Shown here in pieces: positions 1-6,801 of a stretch of DNA of 14,975 bases. Below the pieces are notes generated by a model. The model did no database searches and was not told the DNA's origin. It saw nothing but the letters and a program-made list of their open reading frames with translations. The translations under genes and the position numbers were made by a program. Position 1 is the stretch's first letter. Every line of letters starts with the position of its first letter. The stretch is from an uncultured Alistipes sp. GTDB lineage: Bacteria; Bacteroidota; Bacteroidia; Bacteroidales; UBA932. Where the stretch lies: the NCBI GenBank assembly GCA_900544175.1, contig UQUN01000038.1:1-14975 (forward strand). The letters are read 5' to 3'.

Positions 1-112
1 CGGTGGTGGCCGGATGGTGGTGTGGGGCCGGATGGAGAATCTGCCACGGAGCGGCATGCCCCGTGACGGCGGAAGTGGCTTTAGGAGAGGTTTCTTGCGA
101 CCCATGAACTAC

Positions 113-143
113 ATGCATATCCCCACTGAAAATCGACCGAACC
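113..143 (-). repeat. Dispersed repeat, copy A (core GATTTTCAGTG)
   Basis: Read on the minus strand, this stretch contains GATTTTCAGTG followed by GGGATATGCAT. It matches a copy at 14832-14862, which has the same 11-base core followed by AGGTATGCAT, and more loosely one at 14896-14922. Copy A is inverted relative to the other two, so the ten-gene block lies between inverted copies. It sits just past the terminator of the left operon. I see no transposase or clear target duplication nearby. The function is unknown. Confidence 0.55.
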
Positions 144-167
144 TTTTTTTGCTATGCTGCAGTCCTT

Positions 168-205
168 AGAAAAAGAGTCCGGCGGCAGATACTGCCCCGG
201 ACTCT
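168..205 (-). terminator. Rho-independent terminator of the protease/PorV-like operon
   Basis: Positions 174-205 form a near-perfect inverted repeat: the left arm AGAGTCCGGCGGCAG pairs with the right arm CTGCCCCGGACTCT, with one bulged base and a three-base loop (ATA). On the minus strand the hairpin is followed directly by a run of T. It starts about 30 nt past the stop codon of the PorV/PorQ-family gene, where the end of the left operon is expected. The stem is long and GC-rich, so this is the most convincing terminator in the window. Confidence 0.9.
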
Positions 206-236
206 CCGCTATAAGAGTTTCTGCCTCGAATGTTCT

Positions 237-1175
237 CTAAAAGGCATAGCCTACACCCACAGCAAACGAATTGCCGACAGGTGAATTGTCGGAAACACCT
301 ATAAGGTATGCGGCATTGATGGATATACCCAGTATCTTGATACCGGCACCTATTGAGGCATAGGATCCGATAACAAACTTGTCAGCATCTCCATAATGGT
401 ATCCGGCACTCACTCTGAAGAAATCATTAAAGGAATACTGTGCAGCCACTTCTGCAAAGGGTGCCTTGCTCTCGAAGGCCATACCACCCTGCAGATTTAC
501 TGAGATAGCGTGCTTGTCCTCATTACCGAAACGCTGGACTGTCCCGACTCCGAGTTTGGCATTGGCGGGAAGAGAATAGGCCGAATAACCGTAGTCTATC
601 TTGGATCCTATATTGTCAACTGTAAGTCCTACTCTGAGGAACTTAAGGTCAAGCAAGGCTCCGAAGTCTGCCGCAACTGCAGCACCTTTCTCAGGGCCAC
701 CTATGTCACTGTGGACATAACTTACAGTAGCTCCAACGGAAAGTATGGGCAGAATCCTGAATCCAAGTCCTATACCGGCCTCAAGATCCACAGGGGTAAA
801 GGTCCCCGTAACCATGCCTGTCGTAGCATCAGTAATATCATACGGTCTGTGACCGAAATACTTGACACCGGCAGATATCGTCATGAACTTCGCTACCCGT
901 CCGTATCCTGCGACAGCCACCGTATTGTTTGATGTGACAGAGGGCTGCCAAAGCGAGTACGCGGCACCTATCTGCATAGTCTCGTCATCAAGAGCCGTAG
1001 CTGCGATATTGTTCCACATGGAATATGAAGTAGCCTCCAAAACGGTTCCTGTACCGGCCATACCCATTGCCACGGGGTCCGGATTGACATCAAGGAAACC
1101 TGCTGTCTGCGCATTGGCACTGATCGCCGCCAAGGAGGCCGCAGCGGCGATTACTACTTTAAATGTTGTATTCAT
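237..1175 (-). CDS. PorV/PorQ-family outer-membrane beta-barrel protein
   Basis: This 312-residue protein has a Sec signal peptide (about residues 1-22, cleavage at ANA|Q) and a glycine-rich, alternating-hydrophobic body ending in aromatic Phe, as outer-membrane barrels do. The mature N-terminus (pattern NPDPVAMGMAGTGTV, then SMWNNIAA) fits the PorV/PorQ family, in which a similar 'GMG ... WNPA' stretch is typical. In T9SS bacteria PorV shuttles cargo that carries C-terminal sorting domains to the attachment complex; PorQ has a related role. Its ATG shares one base with the TAA stop of the upstream protease gene (TAATG), implying translational coupling. I infer that it is a dedicated partner of that protease, but it could be a general family member. 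I cannot tell PorV from PorQ. It is the last gene before the terminator at 168-205. Confidence 0.8.
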   Translation of the reverse strand: MNTTFKVVIAAAASLAAISANAQTAGFLDVNPDPVAMGMAGTGTVLEATSYSMWNNIAATALDDETMQIGAAYSLWQPSVTSNNTVAVAGYGRVAKFMTISAGVKYFGHRPYDITDATTGMVTGTFTPVDLEAGIGLGFRILPILSVGATVSYVHSDIGGPEKGAAVAADFGALLDLKFLRVGLTVDNIGSKIDYGYSAYSLPANAKLGVGTVQRFGNEDKHAISVNLQGGMAFESKAPFAEVAAQYSFNDFFRVSAGYHYGDADKFVIGSYASIGAGIKILGISINAAYLIGVSDNSPVGNSFAVGVGYAF

Positions 1176-3889
1176 TACAGTTTTGCTATATCTGTTGTTA
1201 TGGACTTGCTGGTACCGTCCTCAGCTGTATACGTAAGCTTCACTGAGTACATACCTCCGGCGAGAGCGCTCATATCGACAACGGCCGGAGCGAAAGGCTC
1301 CATGACTGGCTCATCCTGTGCAATGACCAGAGCGCCTGATGCCGAACGGACTTCAATCCGGGCATCTGAAGCGACTTCACCTGCCCGGATATTGAGCACA
1401 TCCACGACAGGATTGGGGAAGAAGTCAGCCGGCCTGCCCGCATCGCGCACCAACAGATTGAAGGAGCATGAAGCACTCATGGACATGTCATCGAGGGCGG
1501 ATACAGTCACTGTAGTCTGCCCCTGAGACTCAGCTGTAAGACGGAGTGTCGTACCGGAGACGGACGAGGACACTATACCTGCCAAAGAAAATTGAACCCT
1601 GTAGATCAGATTGTCCCCGTCAGGATCACTGAAATACTGCTGAAGATCCAATTCAAGAACATCGCCCACGTTTAACACATTGTCCTCGATTGCCAAAGTA
1701 TTGACAGGGGCATTATTCTCATTAACAGTGATATGGATGTTTCTTACAGCCTCATCGTACCCGTCCGTGACGGATACTGCAATGTCATGGCTGCCGACTC
1801 CGAGCGACTGACTTGATATGGTGACTCTCAAAAGTGTATCTTCTACCATGGAGACAGCGACACCGTTGGCCTGCACTGACGGAGTGAGGGTATGACCGTC
1901 GTCATCCTTCACCACCAGGTCGAGAGTCACGACATTAGGTTGCTTTACTGTCATGTCAATGTCCTCGGCAGGTTCGAAATACGGAGCGTTGTTGGTCAGC
2001 GTGCGCAGATGCACGGGCTCAACAAGAGCCGAACGGTTGCGGGCCACATCGCTCACCGCCACACTTACCCAGTAATCCGTCTCGAACTCCAGGCCGGTAA
2101 CTGAACCTGAGACCTTATCTCCGACACTTACGTTACCGAGTGTCATGGAAAGCGACGGCAACTCCTCGACCGCAAGCGAGTCGGTTATATCAAATTCGGA
2201 TGTAGAGTAATATACCTTCGCTGTCGAGGGAACTATATTATCCTCATCACTCGGAACAGAAAAACTGAAGTAGATTATATTGGCCTTCACTTCGGTTGTG
2301 AAATCTGTTACCGGGTCAGGGGCTATATCGCTGAGAGCGTTCAATGAGGCACCTACATCCACCAGGCCAAGTCCGGAATACAGCGGACTCATGTACTGGG
2401 ACATATCCCTGACCGTACCTTCGATCATATTCCTGAGCTGATCGGCCGTGAAGCCGGGCCCTCCGAACTCGGACACGAGCAATGCCGCCATGCCTGAAAC
2501 ATGAGGACAGGCCATCGACGTACCCTGCATCAGACCATAGCTGTCCCCGGGAAGGGTGCTGAGTACCTCCGTACCGTTATAGAAATCACCTCCGGGAGCG
2601 CACACATCCACCCAGTCGCCATAATTGGTATAATACGCCGGCTGATAGTCACCGGATATGGCAGATACGGACAGCACACTCTCATACGACGGCGGATAAG
2701 CACGGTCCATCTCGTCATTTCCGGCGGCAAAAACGACAAGACCTCCCTTCATAGGACCGGTCTGGTTGCCGTTGCCGTCAGTTCCGGCTACTTCTATAAA
2801 ATAGTCTATAGCAGCCTTGAGGACCTCCGGAGTATCTGTCAAGGAACCGTTCAGTATCGCGTCCTTATCAAAGCCCCAGCTGTTCTGGCTTATCACGGCA
2901 CCACGGTCGGCACCCCATCTGATAGCCTCGGCAAGGGCTGAAGTGGTACACCCGTCCTCTCCTTCGAATATCTGGCATGACATGATACGTACACCAGGGA
3001 TCCCTTCCGCGAAATTGCCACCGGCCACACCGGCCACACCGATACCGTTATTGTTCACGGCGGCAACAGTACCGGCCACGTGCGTACCATGATCATCCGC
3101 AGTCACATTGCTGGTTCCGGCCACAAAGTTGTATCCGTGCCTGCCGTCACTCGATGACCACATATTGTCAGCAAGATCCTGATGCGTGTAATCGACACCG
3201 CCATCGACGACTGCCACTATGACCTCCTTGCCGTCCTCTGTCGTAGACCGGCCGAAAAGACCTTTTTGCCAGGCAGGAAGGATGTTTATATCAGCTCCGG
3301 CTATGGTATTGGTCATGGACCCGTCATTGTAATAATGCCACTGATTCGACAACCTCGGATCGTTCAGTATCTCAGTTGCGGCATTCGAACGCGCCGGAGC
3401 AGGATCGGACACAGGAGTAATCGTATAATGGTCACCGCGGACAATCTTTGGAGAATACTCGACCTTAGCCACACCCTGAATCGATGTGAATGCATCCATA
3501 GCCTTTGTAAGCGGCTGGTCCTCATCGAAACGGACCTCATAATAGAGATGCATGCCTCTTGCACGTATACGTTCCTCCGTCTCTGGATCGTAAGTGAAGA
3601 CCCTCTGCATTGAGGTCACACCCAACGAGGAGAACGCATCGTCCACTGACTTGACACCGCATGAGCCAAGACGCACACTGCCATTGTCATCAAGCCCGAG
3701 ACGCCCGATCATATCCTCGGTTAACTTTACGATAACTGTTCCCTCCTCCAATCCGGCAGAAGAGAACTCACGGCCGGAAACATCTACTGTATCCGACATA
3801 CGGTCCTCGTCCATGCTGCAGGAAAAGAGCGAAGGCAGCATCATGGAAACCATGACAAGAACCGTTAACTTTCTGTTAATTCTGTACAT
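1175..3889 (-). CDS. Subtilisin-like (S8) serine protease, multidomain, with T9SS-type C-terminal sorting domain
   Basis: This 904-residue protein is a predicted secreted endopeptidase. In order: a signal peptide with lipobox-like LFSC (Cys24) followed by acidic SMDED; an inhibitor-like prodomain (about 49-150); an S8 catalytic domain (about 195-515); an Fn3-like domain (about 525-630); two Ig/cadherin-like modules, each beginning NNAP (633 and 725, the second with DPDGD); and a sorting domain (about 820-904) with FFPNPVVDVLNI and GGMYSVKL. The triad is complete: Asp229 (VVDGGVD), His267 (HGTHVAG) and Ser458 (GTSMACPHVSG), with the oxyanion Asn391 in AAGND. It should therefore be active. The gap to the upstream gene is 19 nt, and it overlaps the PorV-like gene by one base. 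Its location downstream of a SusC/SusD pair suggests extracellular degradation of protein for peptide import. A lipoprotein signal and a T9SS sorting domain in one protein is odd. The substrate is unknown. Confidence 0.93.
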   Translation of the reverse strand: MYRINRKLTVLVMVSMMLPSLFSCSMDEDRMSDTVDVSGREFSSAGLEEGTVIVKLTEDMIGRLGLDDNGSVRLGSCGVKSVDDAFSSLGVTSMQRVFTYDPETEERIRARGMHLYYEVRFDEDQPLTKAMDAFTSIQGVAKVEYSPKIVRGDHYTITPVSDPAPARSNAATEILNDPRLSNQWHYYNDGSMTNTIAGADINILPAWQKGLFGRSTTEDGKEVIVAVVDGGVDYTHQDLADNMWSSSDGRHGYNFVAGTSNVTADDHGTHVAGTVAAVNNNGIGVAGVAGGNFAEGIPGVRIMSCQIFEGEDGCTTSALAEAIRWGADRGAVISQNSWGFDKDAILNGSLTDTPEVLKAAIDYFIEVAGTDGNGNQTGPMKGGLVVFAAGNDEMDRAYPPSYESVLSVSAISGDYQPAYYTNYGDWVDVCAPGGDFYNGTEVLSTLPGDSYGLMQGTSMACPHVSGMAALLVSEFGGPGFTADQLRNMIEGTVRDMSQYMSPLYSGLGLVDVGASLNALSDIAPDPVTDFTTEVKANIIYFSFSVPSDEDNIVPSTAKVYYSTSEFDITDSLAVEELPSLSMTLGNVSVGDKVSGSVTGLEFETDYWVSVAVSDVARNRSALVEPVHLRTLTNNAPYFEPAEDIDMTVKQPNVVTLDLVVKDDDGHTLTPSVQANGVAVSMVEDTLLRVTISSQSLGVGSHDIAVSVTDGYDEAVRNIHITVNENNAPVNTLAIEDNVLNVGDVLELDLQQYFSDPDGDNLIYRVQFSLAGIVSSSVSGTTLRLTAESQGQTTVTVSALDDMSMSASCSFNLLVRDAGRPADFFPNPVVDVLNIRAGEVASDARIEVRSASGALVIAQDEPVMEPFAPAVVDMSALAGGMYSVKLTYTAEDGTSKSITTDIAKL

Positions 3890-3908
3890 TATGCTTTTTT
3901 ATTACTTA

Positions 3909-4658
3909 TTACTTGTTGTCGTCAGGAGATGACATCGTCCCGGACTGCTCGACACAATACTGGAACAGGTCAATCAGATCCCGGGGATTATTGAAATCGA
4001 CATCGTTGTCGCGCACATATGAACGGATAGCCGTCTTTACAGAAGGGAAAATACGCTCGAAGGAAGAGCGTCTGGACGGATAGTAACGCCTGCCGTCATC
4101 AAGCACCCACTTCGTATGCAGTTCCCATGGTATATCAACCTCAGCACCATACGCGCGGCTCACATCAAGACTCCTCACACGGGCCTGACGGGCCGTGGAT
4201 GTGGGAGGCAGTCCGCCATAACCGCTCTCGTTGTCCGGTTCAGTAAAAGAGAACTCCTTGAGCTGACACAGACTCGAGTTGCCGTAAACCGAGACACGCC
4301 TGAGAAAATGTCCGTTACGCGCCAGCAGCAAAGTGTCACCGCATTTGATCGAATAGACCCTGTCCGCATCCGCAAGCATCAGCGTGTCGCCTGCCTCATT
4401 GATAATACGGACAGAATTGTCGACCAGACAGACATTGAGTGTACCCACAGCACTGCCGCCATTGGTATACACGACAGTAGCATACTGGAACTCAGGAAGG
4501 AGATACGCCGTTGAGTCAGGAAGACGACGCAGGAGATCATCACGCGAAGAAGCACGTACCGTACCCTTCGAATCCTGCGCCCGGACCGTCACGACTGAGC
4601 AGGTCAGGACTGAAAGTGCCAGGACTGCTGCAGCCAGTATGTTTCCTTTTGTTGTCAT
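3909..4658 (-). CDS. Secreted protein of unknown function, Bacteroidetes-type beta-rich
   Basis: This 249-residue protein has a Sec signal peptide (about 1-27, cleavage at VRA|Q). Residues 60-135 are beta-rich, with a pattern I associate from memory with uncharacterised Bacteroidetes proteins: a 'Y-x-[DN]-G' strand (VVYTNGGSAVGTLN), then EAGDTLML, a 'V-x-x-I' strand and a final 'V-x-x-x-G-x-x-x-L' strand. The C-terminus (FERIFPSVKTAIRSYVRDND, then DFNNPRDLIDLFQYC) looks helical and matches the usual ending of such proteins. It has no catalytic motif that I recognise. It lies 19 nt upstream of the protease gene and about 105 nt after the small lipoprotein gene, so it is probably co-transcribed with the protease and may act at the envelope with it. 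That role is inferred only from position. The start fits the signal peptide. Confidence 0.75.
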   Translation of the reverse strand: MTTKGNILAAAVLALSVLTCSVVTVRAQDSKGTVRASSRDDLLRRLPDSTAYLLPEFQYATVVYTNGGSAVGTLNVCLVDNSVRIINEAGDTLMLADADRVYSIKCGDTLLLARNGHFLRRVSVYGNSSLCQLKEFSFTEPDNESGYGGLPPTSTARQARVRSLDVSRAYGAEVDIPWELHTKWVLDDGRRYYPSRRSSFERIFPSVKTAIRSYVRDNDVDFNNPRDLIDLFQYCVEQSGTMSSPDDNK

Positions 4659-4688
4659 AACCGTCTATATTTACTGGTATTTAAAATA

Positions 4689-4757
4689 TGGGGCTGCCTG
4701 CCGTAAAGAAGACAACCCCACATACTCATTGAACCTGTGTACTGTGTCAGGCAGCCC
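4689..4757 (-). promoter_or_regulatory. Intergenic structure with two alternative hairpins (possible attenuator or mRNA-stabilising element)
   Basis: A perfect 10-base inverted repeat, GGGCTGCCTG (4691-4700) and CAGGCAGCCC (4748-4757), spans 47 nt. The same low-coordinate arm can instead pair locally: CAACCCCA at 4713-4720 and TGGGGCTG at 4689-4696 form an 8-bp stem with one G-U pair and a 16-nt loop. On the transcript the shared 3' arm is followed by TATTTTAAAT, a weak U-rich tail. The two pairings exclude each other. It sits in the only sizeable gap inside the left operon, between the small lipoprotein and the 249-residue protein. It may be a partial terminator or a 3'-end stabiliser that lowers expression of the last three genes. 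Confidence 0.5.
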
Positions 4758-4763
4758 TGAAGG

Positions 4764-5273
4764 CTACTTTACAGCCACTAAAGTGGTAGTGTTCACACCT
4801 GAATCGCTGAGATACTCACCTGTAAGGTTGAACTCCAGAGATATTGCACTTATGGACGTAAACTCCGGTACACGGATCTCGAAACTGGCTGACGGTATGA
4901 ACGAATCATCTGCCTGCTCAGGATCTTCGGTATCATATCCGCTGATATAGATCATGTTGTCGGTCAGGAGGAAATCGCCTCCGTTCTGATACCCGTTCTC
5001 ATCATTGGTAAACTCTACTGCATCACGTGTAGTGCCGTCACTCAAAGTAACAGTGCCGCTCACGAACTCTATCATGGCACGTGCTCCCGTAGTGGACTTC
5101 TCAACCATCTGCACAGGGAGGTACAGGTACTCGCCGGTCAGGGAGACAGTGTCAAGCTCATTTGCAAACTCTACCTCAACCTCTCCGGTTGTGGGGACAA
5201 ACTGCCTTTCATAGCATGAGAAAGTCAGCATCATCACTGCCGCAGCAGCGGCTACTATCATTATTTTCTTCAT
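4764..5273 (-). CDS. Small predicted lipoprotein of a SusC/SusD locus, unknown function
   Basis: This 169-residue protein has a lysine-containing N-region, an alanine-rich hydrophobic stretch and Cys20 in LTFSC, which fits the relaxed Bacteroidetes lipobox. The mature part is acidic and predicted to be beta-rich, with two LTGEYL segments, one near each end (about residues 45 and 150), perhaps equivalent edge strands of a beta-sandwich. It follows the SusD-type gene by 21 nt, the position often held by SusE/SusF-like or other accessory surface lipoproteins in such loci. It is much shorter than SusE or SusF, and I recognise no family. A role in substrate binding beside SusC/SusD is inferred from position only. 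The putative hairpin structure begins just after its stop codon. Confidence 0.75.
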   Translation of the reverse strand: MKKIMIVAAAAAVMMLTFSCYERQFVPTTGEVEVEFANELDTVSLTGEYLYLPVQMVEKSTTGARAMIEFVSGTVTLSDGTTRDAVEFTNDENGYQNGGDFLLTDNMIYISGYDTEDPEQADDSFIPSASFEIRVPEFTSISAISLEFNLTGEYLSDSGVNTTTLVAVK

Positions 5274-5294
5274 CTTGTCTCTTGTTATTAATTA

Positions 5295-6785
5295 TTAATA
5301 CCCGGGATTCTGCTGACCAGCCATCTGGGGGTTGGCGTCAAGCTCTGACTGCGGTATAGGGAATATCATACGGCCGTCCTGATAGCTGACATAGAAATCC
5401 TGATTGGTTCCGGGAAGGTAGATGGACGCGGAATTCTGGGCTGCTCTTCTCTGAAGGTCCACTCCGAAACGTCTCAGGTCCTGCATGCGGAATCCTTCTC
5501 CGATAAGCTCGCGCACGCGCTCGTTGAGTATCTCGGTCTGGACATCAGAAGAAGCCGACCCAGTATATCCAGGAATACGGGCTGTACGAAGAGCATTGAT
5601 GTCAGCCATGGGATCACCTGTCCCTGCTCTCATCATCGCCTCGGCACGTATAAGATACATCTCGGCTATACGCAGAACCTTGGGCTTGTGCTGATAGTTC
5701 TGGTCCGACTCGCCGCCACGGAGATCCGGGTTGCCCGGGAATTTGTATAATAGCGTAAGGTCGTAGTTCGCTCCACCGGATCCCTGGGTTGTCTGCCGCC
5801 TGAAGTAAACCTGATAACGGATATCGGTCGGATCATACAAGTCCAGAACCCACTGCTCCGGCACATAGCTGGGATTGTATATCTGCTGGGCAGAGTTATA
5901 TCCTATATAACCCATATCGTACGACGTACCGAGCTCGTTGGGATAGCTGGCATCGAGCTGAAGGATACACTCGGTTCCTGAGTCATTCACCCACATGTTA
6001 GTTAGTGTGTCAACATCGGAGATAAGACGATATTTTCCAGGATCAATAAGAGAGCTGGCTTCAGTTATTGCCGTAGCGTAATCCCCGGATATCAGCGCGA
6101 AACGGGCCTTCAGAGCGGTAACCGCATCTGCTGTGATGTACGCGCTGCCCACCGAACCGGCTGTGGTGACATACTTTCTGGCACTGTCGAGGTCGGAAGC
6201 GATATTCTGATAGGTTGCCTCAAGTGTTCCTCTGCTGGGATAATCGCCTCTGTTGGAAGTTGGTCTGTAGAGAGTGACATAGGGCACTCCGTACGATGAC
6301 GGATCGCTACCGCAGAAATACTTCACAAGCTCCATATAGTAATATGCGCGGAGGAAGTAAGCCTCGCCTTTCCATACATTGAGGCTTTCTCTATCGGCCT
6401 GGCTCCACTCTTCGGTATTCACGGCGTCAGCCTTCTCTATGAAGAAGTTGGCATTGGAGATTGTCTGATATGCTCCACCCCATATGTTGGACGGCTCTCC
6501 GTCCTGAGCCGAGAGGATGAAGTTGTACACATTACCGCCGTTGTTTCCGAATCCGGCAGTAGCGTGGTAAAGGTCGCTCCTTATCTCGTCCCTGTTGACG
6601 AACACTCCTCCGGAATAGGCTCTGAAGAAATAGTACAGGCCTAATCGCAGTCTTGAGGCATCATCTATGGTCTGCAGGGCATTGTCCGGCTCGATAGTAC
6701 CATAAGGACGAAGATCCATGTTGCAGCTCGTCAGACCGGCGGTCAGAGCCGCAATTACACTTGTCAATATTATTCTTTTTTTCAT
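5295..6785 (-). CDS. RagB/SusD-family nutrient uptake outer-membrane lipoprotein
   Basis: This 496-residue protein is a typical SusD homologue. SusD proteins lie on the cell surface, bind the nutrient and close as a lid over the SusC barrel. Its signal peptide ends in LTSC (Cys21), followed by NMDLRPYG, like the usual 'C-x-x-L-x-x-x-P' start of the family. The N-terminal part contains the helical repeat region (for example the segment around YFLRAYYYMELVKYF). The C-terminal RagB/SusD signature is at 418-441 (EILNERVREL, then EGFRMQDLRRFG), and the protein ends with the family's FPIPQSELDANP and QNPGY. Length is normal. It lies 16 nt after the SusC-type gene and 21 nt before the small lipoprotein gene. 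The ligand cannot be read from sequence; the neighbouring protease suggests peptides. Confidence 0.96.
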   Translation of the reverse strand: MKKRIILTSVIAALTAGLTSCNMDLRPYGTIEPDNALQTIDDASRLRLGLYYFFRAYSGGVFVNRDEIRSDLYHATAGFGNNGGNVYNFILSAQDGEPSNIWGGAYQTISNANFFIEKADAVNTEEWSQADRESLNVWKGEAYFLRAYYYMELVKYFCGSDPSSYGVPYVTLYRPTSNRGDYPSRGTLEATYQNIASDLDSARKYVTTAGSVGSAYITADAVTALKARFALISGDYATAITEASSLIDPGKYRLISDVDTLTNMWVNDSGTECILQLDASYPNELGTSYDMGYIGYNSAQQIYNPSYVPEQWVLDLYDPTDIRYQVYFRRQTTQGSGGANYDLTLLYKFPGNPDLRGGESDQNYQHKPKVLRIAEMYLIRAEAMMRAGTGDPMADINALRTARIPGYTGSASSDVQTEILNERVRELIGEGFRMQDLRRFGVDLQRRAAQNSASIYLPGTNQDFYVSYQDGRMIFPIPQSELDANPQMAGQQNPGY

Positions 6786-6801
6786 TTCTTTCGTTCTTTA
6801 A

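Noticed and set aside
1..105. Open frames at the left edge: a minus-strand frame from ATG at 105 to the edge, and a plus-strand frame ending at TGA 64-66 with a GGCCGGATGG direct repeat (8-17 and 26-35).
   Set aside because: Both are short, Pro/Arg- or Gly-rich and not recognisable as protein; the plus frame could be the end of a convergent gene, but there is too little sequence to say.
2501..2941. A plus-strand open frame opposite the subtilase catalytic domain.
   Set aside because: It lies opposite conserved protease motifs and has no features of its own.
4116..4950. Long plus-strand open frames opposite the 249-residue protein and the small lipoprotein.
   Set aside because: Arg/Ser/Thr-rich antisense shadows without domains; the minus-strand frames have signal peptides and fit the operon.
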